The notes: a model not told the origin generated them from the sequence alone. A stretch of 18,761 bases of DNA from DP-19 sp041488235 (GCA_041488235.1 JBGPOW010000072.1:1-18761); one strand, 5' to 3'. Counted from the stretch's first letter, positions 9,609 to 17,996 are shown. Translations and numbers: made by a program.

Positions 9609-10568
9609 ATGATGAACGTCGCTATGCTCGCTCGCCGCATACGGCTCCTCGCCGCCGTCACGCTCGCCACACAGATGGCTGCTCCCGCCCTTGCCTGGAA
9701 CGACGCGGGCCACATGGCGGTCGCGTACGTTGCCTACCAGCAACTCACGCCCGCGAAGCGCGCTCGCGTGAAGCAGCTGCTGAAGCTCAATCCCGATTAC
9801 GGCCGGTGGCTGCCGAAGGGCACCGCCGCGAAGGATCGCGACCTCGTCCGGTTCATGATCGCGGCGACGTGGCCGGACGACATCAAGAGCAAGGCTACGT
9901 ATCACGACGACGGATCGCACAACGGTGACCGTCCCGACGGTGCGTCGTCGCGACGGAACACGGGGTACACCGATCGTTTGCGGCACAAATACTGGCATTT
10001 CGTCGATACGCCATTCAGCACCGACAACGCCACGCTGCCGGCGGTGCCGCGTCCGAACGCGCAGACGCAAATCGCCGCGTTTCGCGCCGTGCTTGCGTCG
10101 ACGAAGGCCGACGCGCTCAAGTCGTACGACCTCGTCTGGCTGCTGCATCTCGTCGGCGACGTCCATCAACCGCTGCACTGTGCGACGCGAGTGCGGCAGT
10201 CGGAGCTCGACGGCGACAACGGCGGCAACCGCGTCACGGTGCAATGCGCCGACTGCCCCAACAACCTCCATGCGTTCTGGGACGACGCCTTCGCGCCGAA
10301 CTCGGCAAGCGTCGGTGCCGTGATCGCCGCGGCGCAAGCTCTTCCCGCTCCCGATGCGACCCTCGCGGCAAAGTCCGACGCCAACGATTGGATCGCCGAG
10401 AGCTTTCAAACGGCGCAGCAGAAGGTCTACGTCGCGCCCGTCGGCGGAGACGGCGGCCCCTTCACGCTCACCGACGCTTACGCGAACGCTGCACGCGCCG
10501 TCGCGAATGCTCGCATCGGCCTCGCGGGTGCGCGGCTCGCGCATCTCCTGAGCACCGAGCTGAAATAG
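9609..10568 (+). CDS. Secreted S1/P1 nuclease family protein
   Basis: This 319-residue protein is predicted to be an exported zinc-dependent phosphodiesterase or single-strand nuclease. A Sec signal peptide ends APALA, with cleavage predicted before Trp30, which becomes the zinc-binding N-terminal residue of the family. The remaining trinuclear zinc ligands can be followed by spacing: His35, Asp90, His130 (in WHFVDTP), His180-x3-Asp184-x5-His190 (in HLVGDVHQPLH) and His221-x3-Asp225 (in NLHAFWDD). The GDNGGNRV segment is also typical. ATG 9609 follows GAGGGAGG at good spacing, with an adjacent ATG at 9612. It stands alone between two minus-strand transcription units, so it is probably not part of the molybdoenzyme systems. 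Its likely role is scavenging phosphate or nucleotides from extracellular nucleic acid. Confidence 0.93.
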   Translation: MMNVAMLARRIRLLAAVTLATQMAAPALAWNDAGHMAVAYVAYQQLTPAKRARVKQLLKLNPDYGRWLPKGTAAKDRDLVRFMIAATWPDDIKSKATYHDDGSHNGDRPDGASSRRNTGYTDRLRHKYWHFVDTPFSTDNATLPAVPRPNAQTQIAAFRAVLASTKADALKSYDLVWLLHLVGDVHQPLHCATRVRQSELDGDNGGNRVTVQCADCPNNLHAFWDDAFAPNSASVGAVIAAAQALPAPDATLAAKSDANDWIAESFQTAQQKVYVAPVGGDGGPFTLTDAYANAARAVANARIGLAGARLAHLLSTELK

Positions 10569-10594
10569 GGCGGCGAGACCGGGCCTCGCCGCCC
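10568..10594. terminator. Bidirectional hairpin terminator candidate
   Basis: GGGCGGCGAG (10568-10577) and CTCGCCGCCC (10585-10594) form a perfect 10-bp stem with a 7-base loop. It begins at the last base of the nuclease stop codon and ends six bases before the stop codon of the convergent beta-subunit gene. There is no T-tract, but position between convergent stops supports a shared terminator. Confidence 0.7.
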
Positions 10595-10600
10595 GTCAGG

Positions 10601-11638
10601 TCAATCCCAGACGATCGTCGCCGGGTCGCGCTCGAGGTGACCGAGCGCGTCCTTCCAGCGGTAGAGGATCAGCAGGTCCATCAGCTCCGATCCGTCACCA
10701 CGGCGCTTGTGGTCGAGCTCCGTTCGCAGCACGTCGAGGGCGCCGCCGACCTCGGGGCCGAACAGCGACTCGAGGTAGGCGGGAGGAATGCGCGCGCCGC
10801 CGTCGTCGATGCTCCAGTCGGCGCGCAGCGGCGCCGGCGCGAGCGGCGGTACGTAGAAGACGTTCGGCCACGTCCCCGCCTCGGGATGGAGGGGCAGGGC
10901 GACCTTCCACTTCCGGACGAGCTTCGCGACGACGCTCGCGTCGTCGTCGAGGAAGCCGATGAACGCGGCGCGTCCCGGACATTGGCGGACGCACGCCGGC
11001 GCGACGCCCTGGTCGATGCGCGGAAAGCAGCCGATGCAGTGCTCGCTCACGTTGCGTGCGGCGTTGAAGTAGATCTTCTTGTACGGACAGGCGCGGGCGC
11101 AGTGCTGCGTTCCCTGGCACAGGTCCTCGTCGCGCAGCACGAGGCCATCCTCGTCACGCTTGAACATCGCCCCGGTGGGGCAGGCCTCGACGCACGACGG
11201 CCGCGAGCAGTGGTTGCAGAGGCGCGGTAGGTAGAAGAAGTACGCGTTCGGGAACTCACCGCCGCCCTCGTCCTCGTCCCAGTTCATGCCCCAGCTCTTG
11301 CTGCCGGCGGTCTTCTTCAGATGCACGCTGCGCCCCTGGCCGCCGCTCAGCACCTCCTTGTAGTTGTAGTCCCATCCGCCGCCGAACTGCTCCGCCGACG
11401 GCAACTCGCCGACGCGGAGCTTGCCGTCGGCGCCGTACCCGCCGCCCATCTGCTCCCAGTCGCGCGGCGTGCCGCGGCCGGGTTGCGTGTTCACCGTCAT
11501 CCACCACATGTGCTCGGTGCCCTTCTCCTGCTCGGGCCAGAGCGTCTTGCAGGCGACCGAGCACGTCTGACAGCCGATGCACTTGTTCAGGTCGAAGACC
11601 CAGGCGAGTTGTCGTTTCGATTGCGTCATCGTTTCCAT
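10601..11638 (-). CDS. Fe-S electron-transfer beta subunit, ethylbenzene/dimethylsulfide dehydrogenase type
   Basis: This 345-residue subunit pairs with the catalytic subunit encoded just upstream. Cys occur in four groups: Cys20/23/26/30, Cys141/144/149/153, Cys174/180/184 and Cys201/204/216/220. The third group has three Cys, consistent with a [3Fe-4S] site, and has Thr177 where NarH has Trp and the left-hand beta subunit has Tyr. QLAWVFDLNKCIGCQTC, PRDWEQMGGGY and GTWPNVFYVPPL are features I associate with the EbdB/DdhB/SerB/ClrB group, and they differ clearly from the NxrB-like beta at 3020-4147. ATG 11638 is chosen for the GAGGG five bases before it; ATG 11629 lacks one. It starts 15 bases after the alpha stop and is the last gene of the transcription unit. 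Confidence 0.93.
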   Translation of the reverse strand: METMTQSKRQLAWVFDLNKCIGCQTCSVACKTLWPEQEKGTEHMWWMTVNTQPGRGTPRDWEQMGGGYGADGKLRVGELPSAEQFGGGWDYNYKEVLSGGQGRSVHLKKTAGSKSWGMNWDEDEGGGEFPNAYFFYLPRLCNHCSRPSCVEACPTGAMFKRDEDGLVLRDEDLCQGTQHCARACPYKKIYFNAARNVSEHCIGCFPRIDQGVAPACVRQCPGRAAFIGFLDDDASVVAKLVRKWKVALPLHPEAGTWPNVFYVPPLAPAPLRADWSIDDGGARIPPAYLESLFGPEVGGALDVLRTELDHKRRGDGSELMDLLILYRWKDALGHLERDPATIVWD

Positions 11639-11653
11639 GGCGTCCCTCGTCGC

Positions 11654-14443
11654 TCAGCTGATTTTCTGAATGTCGACGCGCACTGCGCGGTCGGCGGGGA
11701 TCGGTTGCCACGAGAAGAGGCGGTACTTCAGGTGGCCGTAGTTGCCGACGAGGCCGAGGTGCTTGATGTGCCCGGGCTCGAGGTCGGCCTGCCCGTACCA
11801 GTTCTCGTGCGTGTAGGGCTCGAAGCCGTTGTAGACGATCACCTGTCCCGGGCGGCACGCCGGCGTCGTCTTCGCCTGGATGATCATCTCGCCGACGTCG
11901 GTCACGACCTTCACCTTGTCGCCGTTCGCGACCCCGATCGACACGGCGTCGGCATCGTTGATGAACACGAACGGCTCGCCGCGATGGGTGTTCTGGATGA
12001 TGTTGTTCGTCATGTTCATCGAATGGATGCTCCAGCGGTTGTGGCCGCTGGTCATCTGGAAGCGTCGCCCGCGTCCGCCGTGCATCGGCGGCTCCTTGTG
12101 GACGGGAAGCGCCTCGCCGGCCTCGAGGAACCACTCGTGGTCGATGTAGAACTGCGCGCGCCGGGTGAGCGTGTCGTAGGGGATCTTGTCCTCGGTGTGC
12201 CAGCGGAAGGGGTTGTGGACCTCGTCGGTCTTCAGCGTCGAGGCTTGCGAGGTGCCGTGGCCGACCATGCCCCAGTTGGCGAAGCGCACCTTGCCTTTCT
12301 CGCGTAGCGTGTCGAGTGTCGTGCCCTTCGGCAGCAGCCCGTAGACGGCACTGTCGCGGATGATCTCGTCCCAGCGTGTGTCTTCGTCGCGCATCTCGCC
12401 GTTCAAGGTGGCGCGCGCGACGAGGTTGTCGAGCCGCCGCTCGTTGCCCTTGCGGTCGACGAAGTGGGTGATGCCGCGCTTTTTCGCCTCCGCCTCGACC
12501 TTCTCGAGCAGGCGGTTGCTGATCTCGAAGTCGGGGAGCGACTCGCCCTGCGGCTTCTGCGCGCGGTCGATGTGCACCCAGTTGAGGTGGTGGACCGACG
12601 GCATGCTCTGGCCGAGCTTCTCGTAATGTTGTGCCGCGGGCAGCACGTAGTCCGAGTAGAGGCCGGTCGTCGTCATCCGATAATCGATCGAGACGATCAT
12701 CTTGAGCTTCGGCCACAGGTGCTCGAGCAGGAGCTTCTGGCCGCCGCGCTGGCGGCGCAGCATGTTGCCGCCCGCCTCGAGCAGCACTTGCGGGACGACG
12801 TCCTGGTAGGTCTTGGCGTAGCTCGGGTCCCACCAGCCCTTGTCGACGGCCTCGTTGAAATACGAGTCGAAGCTCCGCGCCATCGTCGGGTCGACGTTGT
12901 CGGGATTGTTCCAGCGCTCCTTGTAGCCGTACTGGTAGTACCAGAGGAACGCCGGCGGCACGGAGTTGCCGAGGCCCGCCATCTCGGCGGCCGCCTCCGC
13001 CACCCGGTTCTGGATCATCTCGGTCGTCATCGTGGGATCTTGCATCGCCATGAGACGGCGCATCGCGATCAGGCTCGCGTAGTAGTCGTGCGCGGCCTGC
13101 TGCCCCTTCTCGGCTTTGCGCGTGTAGAAGACCGAGCCGTCCATCCCCATGAACGCCCACGAGCGCGTGCCCGTTCCCTTCTTGCCCCAGTTGCCGGTGA
13201 GGCCGAGCAAGAGGGCCATCGCGCGCTCCATCAAATCGCCGTGGTAGTACTTGCCCGAGTTCCACCCGATGAAGATCTTCGTCTTGCGCGTGGCGACCTT
13301 GCGCGCGAGGCGGCGAATGCTCTCCGGATGCACCTGGCAGATCTCGGCCGCCTTATCCGGCGTGTAGTCGTCGAGGTGACGGCGCAGGCGCGCGAAGACC
13401 GGCTCGACCTCGACGGCGCTGCCGTCCTTGAGCGTCACCGTGAAGGTGCCCGCGAGCGCGGGATCGGCGCCGGTGGTCGCGAGCGTGCCGCGCGGTGCCG
13501 GGATCACGGTCTCGGCGGAGAGGTCGTACCAGAAGAACTGGTCGTCGCGGTCACCCTCGCTGAGATCGCAGGCGCGGAGATAGCGGTTGGTGTCCATGCG
13601 CACCAGCAGCGGCAGGTCGGTCTGCTCCTGCACGAATTTCTTGTCGTGCAGGTCGGCGTCGATGATCACCTTGCACATCGCGAGCGCCAGGGCGGCGTCG
13701 GTGCCGATGCGGATCGGTACGTGCAAGTCGGCGTGGATCGCCGACGGACTGTAGTCCGGCGCGATCGTCACCACCTCGCCGCCGTTGTACCGGGACTCGG
13801 CGACGTAATGGTACCAATGGATGTTCGTGTAGACGGGATTGGCGTGCCAGATGAGCGTCAGCTCGGCGAGGAACCAATCGTCCATCGACGACGTCGGGTT
13901 GAACATGCCCCAGGTGATGTGCCAGCCGGGGCTGAAGTCCTGGAACTCGGCGTTGCCGTCGGTCATCGGCGTGCCGAGGAGCACGGCGAGCTGACGCGCC
14001 GGGATCGCGCCGACCTCGGGCGTGAGGAGCGTCAGGATCGACTCGCCGCCGTGCTCCTGGATCGCGTCCAGCATCGCGCGCGCGATGTCGGACAACGCCT
14101 CGTCCCAGGAGACGCGCTCGAACTTCCCGAGCCCGCGCTCGCCGACGCGCTTCATCGGATAGGTGACGCGATCGGGAGAGTAGTGGCAGTGGCTCCAGCA
14201 GGCGCCCTTCTGGCAGCCCATCGGGTTCATGTCGGGAATGCCGGCCTCGACTGGTGTCAGGTCGCCCGACTGCTCCTCGCGCATGATCTTCCCGTTCTTC
14301 GAGTACACGCGCCACGGACAGCCGCCCGGATAGCAGTCGACCGAATGGCTTCCCCAGGTGACGCGGTCCCACGTCCAGCGCTCGCGGTACCGGTCCGCCC
14401 AGGCACCCTGCGTGCCTCGCCGTTCCTTGTTCGTTGTCGTCAC
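11654..14443 (-). CDS. Type II DMSO reductase family molybdopterin catalytic (alpha) subunit, ethylbenzene dehydrogenase / C25 or alkane hydroxylase-like
   Basis: This complete 929-residue catalytic subunit would bind bis-MGD and one Fe-S cluster. It starts at GTG 14443 behind AAGGAGGG. The FS0 motif is His33-x3-Cys37-x4-Cys42-x34-Cys77, close to the NarG pattern with one extra residue between the first two Cys; Cys82 is an additional nearby Cys. Asp169, in QDFSPGWHITWG, aligns with the Asp that ligates Mo in type II enzymes. The C-terminal MopB dinucleotide-binding domain spans about 800-910. The N-terminus has no Tat motif or hydrophobic leader, although relatives such as EbdA and DdhA are Tat-exported. 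Likely reactions are water-dependent, oxygen-independent hydroxylation of a hydrocarbon, terpene or steroid side chain, or a related oxidation. Oxyanion reduction is an alternative. The gene diverges from the TetR regulator across paired operator-like dyads. Confidence 0.92.
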   Translation of the reverse strand: MTTTNKERRGTQGAWADRYRERWTWDRVTWGSHSVDCYPGGCPWRVYSKNGKIMREEQSGDLTPVEAGIPDMNPMGCQKGACWSHCHYSPDRVTYPMKRVGERGLGKFERVSWDEALSDIARAMLDAIQEHGGESILTLLTPEVGAIPARQLAVLLGTPMTDGNAEFQDFSPGWHITWGMFNPTSSMDDWFLAELTLIWHANPVYTNIHWYHYVAESRYNGGEVVTIAPDYSPSAIHADLHVPIRIGTDAALALAMCKVIIDADLHDKKFVQEQTDLPLLVRMDTNRYLRACDLSEGDRDDQFFWYDLSAETVIPAPRGTLATTGADPALAGTFTVTLKDGSAVEVEPVFARLRRHLDDYTPDKAAEICQVHPESIRRLARKVATRKTKIFIGWNSGKYYHGDLMERAMALLLGLTGNWGKKGTGTRSWAFMGMDGSVFYTRKAEKGQQAAHDYYASLIAMRRLMAMQDPTMTTEMIQNRVAEAAAEMAGLGNSVPPAFLWYYQYGYKERWNNPDNVDPTMARSFDSYFNEAVDKGWWDPSYAKTYQDVVPQVLLEAGGNMLRRQRGGQKLLLEHLWPKLKMIVSIDYRMTTTGLYSDYVLPAAQHYEKLGQSMPSVHHLNWVHIDRAQKPQGESLPDFEISNRLLEKVEAEAKKRGITHFVDRKGNERRLDNLVARATLNGEMRDEDTRWDEIIRDSAVYGLLPKGTTLDTLREKGKVRFANWGMVGHGTSQASTLKTDEVHNPFRWHTEDKIPYDTLTRRAQFYIDHEWFLEAGEALPVHKEPPMHGGRGRRFQMTSGHNRWSIHSMNMTNNIIQNTHRGEPFVFINDADAVSIGVANGDKVKVVTDVGEMIIQAKTTPACRPGQVIVYNGFEPYTHENWYGQADLEPGHIKHLGLVGNYGHLKYRLFSWQPIPADRAVRVDIQKIS

Positions 14444-14490
14444 CGCGCCCTCCTTCTGGACGCCCGTGGGGCGTCGGCCGCGATCGATTG

Positions 14491-14520
14491 TTGACGGGTC
14501 TCTTGCGATTAGAGTAGAAG
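14491..14520 (+). promoter_or_regulatory. Candidate sigma70-type promoter for the TetR gene
   Basis: TTGACG (14491-14496) and TAGAAG (14515-14520) are separated by 18 bases. The -10 lies inside the first dyad, so a bound repressor would block it. The match to -10 consensus is only four of six, so this is a moderate prediction. Confidence 0.4.
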
Positions 14521-14547
14521 CTCTAACCGTTAGAGCATTGGCTCTTC
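14509..14547. promoter_or_regulatory. Two tandem 18-bp dyads, putative TetR operators
   Basis: Dyad 1 (14509-14526) is a perfect TTAGAG-N6-CTCTAA. Dyad 2 (14530-14547) is TTAGAG-N6-CTCTTC, with two mismatches in its right arm; it can also be read as AGAGC-N4-GCTCT. They are 3 bp apart, giving a 21-bp repeat, or two DNA turns, so two dimers would bind the same face. The dyads lie between the divergent catalytic-subunit and TetR genes and stand out as A+T-rich in a G+C-rich window. The binding protein is inferred from position. Confidence 0.75.
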
Positions 14548-14594
14548 ATAAGCCGCCGCGGGCGCGGCGCGGACGAGGAACCGCAGGATCGGAC

Positions 14595-15398
14595 ATGACG
14601 CTCGTCAGCAAGCCGCACGTCACCGTTGCGAAGAAGCGGACCGCGGCGGGTCTTCCGGCCGCACGCGCCGCGCGGCGCGTCGGCAACCGCGAGCGCATCA
14701 TCGAGGCGAGCCTCGCGCTCTTCAACGCCCACGGCGCGCACGCGGTCTCGACCAACCACATCGCCGCGCACCTCGCGATCAGTCCCGGCAACCTCTACTA
14801 CCACTTCGCCAATCGCGAGGAGATCATCCGCGCCCTCTTTCCACAGGCGGCGCGGGCGGTGTACGGGACGCTGCCGGTGGCGCGTGACCGCGAGGTCAGC
14901 GCGGCCGACGTGGGGCGCTACCATCTTGCCGGTATCGAGACGCTGTGGCGCTTCCGCTTCTTCTTCCGCGACGTCGACGAGCTGTTGTCGCGCGACCCGG
15001 TCCTCGCCGATTGGTTTCGCGAGCTGCAACGCTGGCTCGTCGGCCAGTTCGAGATCCTCTTCGAGCGGCTCATCGTGCAAGGCCAGATGCGCCGCCCCGA
15101 GCCGCGCGACGATCTGCCCCGCCTCGCGGTGAACGCGTTCATCCTGTGGACCAACTGGATTCGCTACCTCACGAGCTCGCGGGCGACCCTCGACGTGCGC
15201 CACGCCGACATCGTCGGCGGCGCGCTGCACGGTTTCCTGAGCTTCGCGCCGTACTTGGAGCCGCGCTTCGCCGAGGAAGTGCGGGCGACGTTCGACGCGC
15301 GCGCGCGCAAGCAGCGGCGCGTTGCGAGCGAGCCGCCGAGCGATCGTGCACGACCGCGTCGGGCGCGAGTGCGAGTACGCGGCGCGGCGCCGAGCTGA
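14595..15398 (+). CDS. TetR-family transcriptional regulator
   Basis: This 267-residue protein has an N-terminal TetR DNA-binding domain: NRERIIEASLALFNAHG as the first helix region (about 31-47) and a helix-turn-helix at about 52-71 ending in GNLYYHFANREEI, the most typical TetR signature. The remainder is a helical ligand-binding and dimerisation domain that I cannot assign to a ligand class. The C-terminal 30 residues are Arg-rich and probably disordered. ATG 14595 is preferred over the longer open frame because it follows AGGA at fair spacing and leaves the operator region free. It diverges from the catalytic-subunit gene, with tandem dyads between them, so it probably represses that operon and itself until an inducer (perhaps the substrate) binds. 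Confidence 0.93.
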   Translation: MTLVSKPHVTVAKKRTAAGLPAARAARRVGNRERIIEASLALFNAHGAHAVSTNHIAAHLAISPGNLYYHFANREEIIRALFPQAARAVYGTLPVARDREVSAADVGRYHLAGIETLWRFRFFFRDVDELLSRDPVLADWFRELQRWLVGQFEILFERLIVQGQMRRPEPRDDLPRLAVNAFILWTNWIRYLTSSRATLDVRHADIVGGALHGFLSFAPYLEPRFAEEVRATFDARARKQRRVASEPPSDRARPRRARVRVRGAAPS

Positions 15399-15436
15399 TT
15401 GCCGTCATGGTGCGGACGTCGCCGCGCTGAAGGCGG

Positions 15437-17032
15437 TCACGGCGCGGCCGGCGCCGCGCGCAAGCCACGTCCGTCCGGCGCGAGCATGAGCGTCGGCGCG
15501 TACGGCCGCAGCTCATGTCGCATCCACCACGCGCCGGTGGCGCGGCGCTCGTCCGGCGTCGTGAACCGGTAGTCGTAGAGCGTCGCTCTGAGGTACCGCG
15601 GCGGCGCGTTCGGAAACGGGTTCGTTCCGAGGAGCGCCAGGACCGGCGGCGAGCCTTCGAGTAGGCGCTCGCAGAACGCGAGGAACCATCGGCTCGAGCG
15701 CGGCGAGCCGAGCGCGGCGAACCACATCTGCCAGTCGAGCCGTGGCATGTGCGGCTGCACGAACTCGGGCCGCCGCATCGGATCACAAGGCTTCCAGCGG
15801 AACTCGTACGTACGCCACGCGTCGCCGTCGTCGCTGCCTTCGAGGACGATCTCAGGCCGCGTCGTCGTCATGTTCGCGAAGAGTCCGTAGCCGTTCACGA
15901 CGTGAAACGGCTCTTGCAGCTCGTACAGCCGAACGAGCGCCCCAGGGAGCTCGACGTGCAGGCGCGTCGCGCGAAGAAGCGGGATCGGCGTCAGCAGGAG
16001 GACGACGCTCGCAACCGGCACCGTCACGAGGCGCGGCCACGCCCTGGACGCGTGACGGGCGACGGGCTGACGCTCGGGAAGCCGGCGCGCACGTCGAGCG
16101 ATGCCGTCGTCGAGAAGCGGCAGACAGAGCACGAGCGCGAGCAGGTTGAAGAAGCCGTAGTTGCCGGTCGCTGCGATGAAGACCATCAAGCCGGCGAACC
16201 CCGCCGCGCTCACGAGCCGCAGCCGTCGGGGTCCAAACGCGGCGAACGGCAGGACGAGCTCGATGACGAACATCATCGCCGCCGACAGTTCGTGGACCCA
16301 CCGCGGCAACGCGTGCATGTACCATCCCGTCCACGTCGGCAGGCACGTCGTCTCGTAGTGGTAGCCGAGCGCCGTGAGGTCGCGCCACGTCGGGTCGCCG
16401 CTCGAGAGCTTCACCACACCCGAGAGCAACATCAGCTTCGCGGCGAGAAGACGCAGGAGCCAGATGATCAGCGGGTCTGGTGCGTTGCGCCAACCGGGTG
16501 ACCGTGGCGTCCACGCGCGCGGCGTCGCGAAGATCGCGAGAAAGCCGGTCTCGAGCAGTAAGATGTCCCACTGAAACGACAGGAACTCCTGCCCGAGTTG
16601 GTAGAGCGAGAGGTAGAGCGCCCATGCCGCGACCGCCGCGAGCGGCGTCGCGATGCCGAGGGCGAGAAAGAGCGCGGCGATCGTCCCCGCGCCGCAGAGC
16701 ACATCCAGGGCGCCGTCGGACGCGCCGGTGATCCACGCCAGCGTCGGAAGGCGCCACAGCCGCGCGATGCCGAGCCGCGCGTGGACGACGTCGAGCAGCG
16801 CGTGCGCGGGCACGATGCCGTGCGCGCCGATCAGGCCGTGGATCTGCACCCAGTACGAGACGAACGCGACCGCGTAGACGAGCCCGAGCCCGACGAGAAA
16901 GAGACGGCGGATCAGCAAGGGCAAGCAATCGACCGGCGGGGGTGCACGGCCGTCGTCTATGCCTCGCCTGTCGCGATCGCAAGTAGAGGCGGCGCGTATG
17001 GGCGTCGGTGCCGCGCTCGCCGCGTGACGCAC
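15437..17032 (-). CDS. Lipase maturation factor (LMF) family membrane protein
   Basis: This 531-residue integral membrane protein resembles animal LMF1/LMF2 and their bacterial homologues. The N-terminal half has many hydrophobic segments (beginning with RRLFLVGLGLVYAVAFVSYWVQ). Family-like blocks include QLGQEFLSFQWDILLLETGFLAIF, here split as QLGQEFLSFQWD and LLLETGFLA, then WLLRLLAAKLMLLSGVVKL and YHYETTCLPTW. The C-terminal soluble half includes NGYGLFANMTTTRPEI, RWKPCDP and PHMPRLDWQMWFAAL. In animals LMF proteins help lipases fold in the ER; the bacterial role is not established. The start is uncertain: GTG 17032 gives the longest form but has no Shine-Dalgarno, and its first 35 or so residues look unlike the family, so a start nearer 16922 (TTG) is possible. 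It diverges from the methyltransferase gene by 28 bases. Confidence 0.88.
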   Translation of the reverse strand: MRHAASAAPTPIRAASTCDRDRRGIDDGRAPPPVDCLPLLIRRLFLVGLGLVYAVAFVSYWVQIHGLIGAHGIVPAHALLDVVHARLGIARLWRLPTLAWITGASDGALDVLCGAGTIAALFLALGIATPLAAVAAWALYLSLYQLGQEFLSFQWDILLLETGFLAIFATPRAWTPRSPGWRNAPDPLIIWLLRLLAAKLMLLSGVVKLSSGDPTWRDLTALGYHYETTCLPTWTGWYMHALPRWVHELSAAMMFVIELVLPFAAFGPRRLRLVSAAGFAGLMVFIAATGNYGFFNLLALVLCLPLLDDGIARRARRLPERQPVARHASRAWPRLVTVPVASVVLLLTPIPLLRATRLHVELPGALVRLYELQEPFHVVNGYGLFANMTTTRPEIVLEGSDDGDAWRTYEFRWKPCDPMRRPEFVQPHMPRLDWQMWFAALGSPRSSRWFLAFCERLLEGSPPVLALLGTNPFPNAPPRYLRATLYDYRFTTPDERRATGAWWMRHELRPYAPTLMLAPDGRGLRAAPAAP

Positions 17033-17060
17033 TCATCGCAATGCCGTAGCATCGCCGCGC

Positions 17061-17996
17061 GTGTCGTCTCCTCGCTCCCGCTACGTCGCCGACGCGGCGC
17101 CCGATTACAGCCACCGCTTCCACGCGGGCAACGTCGGCGACGTCTGGAAGCACTGCGCGTTGATCGAGATCTTACGGCGGCTCGCGGCGACGACGGCGAC
17201 GGTACACTACGTCGAGACGCATGCCGGCGAAGGCCTCTATCCGCTCGGCGCGACCGGCGAGTGGAGCGAAGGCATCGGCCGGCTCTGGTCGGTGGCGGAC
17301 CTCGATGACGGCGCCGTCGCGCACTACGTGAGCCTGTGTCGCCGACTCGCCACGAGCACGGCACGGCTGCAGCGGTATCCGGGCTCGCCGCTCTTTGCGC
17401 GCGCGGTGCTCGGGTCGGAGGCGCGGCTGACGCTGTGGGAGCGCGACGGCGGCGCGTTCGCGCGTCTTGCCGCGCACCTCGGGAGCGCGTCGAACACTCG
17501 GCTCGTCGAGGGTGACGGCCTCGCCGCGCTCGCTGCTGTGGGCGACGATGGTGGTGCACTCTTGTCGACCGGACGCGATCGTGTGGGTGGCCTCGTCTCG
17601 ACGACACCCGACGGCGCCGCGGCGCCGTCGCCGACGGTCGTGCTCGTCGATCCGCCATGGACGCAGAAGGCGGACTGGATCGCCATTCCCGACGCGCTCG
17701 CGCGCGCCGCGGTCGCGATGCCGGACGCGTGTCTCGTGCTCTGGTATCCGGTGAAGAGCCTGACGCGGCCGAACGCGATGCATGCGCGGCTCGCCGCCGC
17801 GGGTATGGCGGCGACGATCGCCGAGCTGATCACGACGCCGCTCACCTCCCGTCGGAGTCGCCTGAACGGCAGCGGCGTCCTCCTCGTCCGGCCGCCGGCA
17901 GGGTCGCTCGAAGCGCTCGCCGCGGCGGCTCCCGTGATCGGGAGGCTCTGCGCCACGGGCGCCGGCGCCTGGTCGTTGCGCATGGCCGCAACGTGA
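17061..17996 (+). CDS. rlmJ: RlmJ-family 23S rRNA (adenine-N6)-methyltransferase
   Basis: This 311-residue enzyme resembles RlmJ, which methylates A2030 of 23S rRNA in E. coli using S-adenosylmethionine. The N-terminal YSHRFHAGNVGDVWKH (about residues 16-31) is the RlmJ signature. THAGEGLYPL (about 53-62) matches the nearby SAM-binding region, GDGLAAL follows at about 151-157, and DPPW (197-200) is the catalytic motif of N6-adenine methyltransferases, where E. coli RlmJ has DPPY. A Gly/Ser/Ala-rich stretch at about 163-191 just before the catalytic motif looks like an insertion and explains the length above the usual 280 or so. It starts at GTG 17061. It has no functional link to the molybdoenzyme genes. 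Confidence 0.9.
   Translation: MSSPRSRYVADAAPDYSHRFHAGNVGDVWKHCALIEILRRLAATTATVHYVETHAGEGLYPLGATGEWSEGIGRLWSVADLDDGAVAHYVSLCRRLATSTARLQRYPGSPLFARAVLGSEARLTLWERDGGAFARLAAHLGSASNTRLVEGDGLAALAAVGDDGGALLSTGRDRVGGLVSTTPDGAAAPSPTVVLVDPPWTQKADWIAIPDALARAAVAMPDACLVLWYPVKSLTRPNAMHARLAAAGMAATIAELITTPLTSRRSRLNGSGVLLVRPPAGSLEALAAAAPVIGRLCATGAGAWSLRMAAT

Noticed and set aside
11256..13265. Long minus-strand open frame (669 codons) overlapping the right-hand alpha and beta genes
   Set aside because: It is Arg/Ala/Pro-rich frame-shifted translation of G+C-rich coding DNA; the true frames carry the Mo and Fe-S motifs.
12464..14494. Long plus-strand open frame (676 codons) antisense to the right-hand alpha gene
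   Set aside because: Low-complexity Val/Arg/Leu composition with no domain; an antisense shadow of a well-supported gene.
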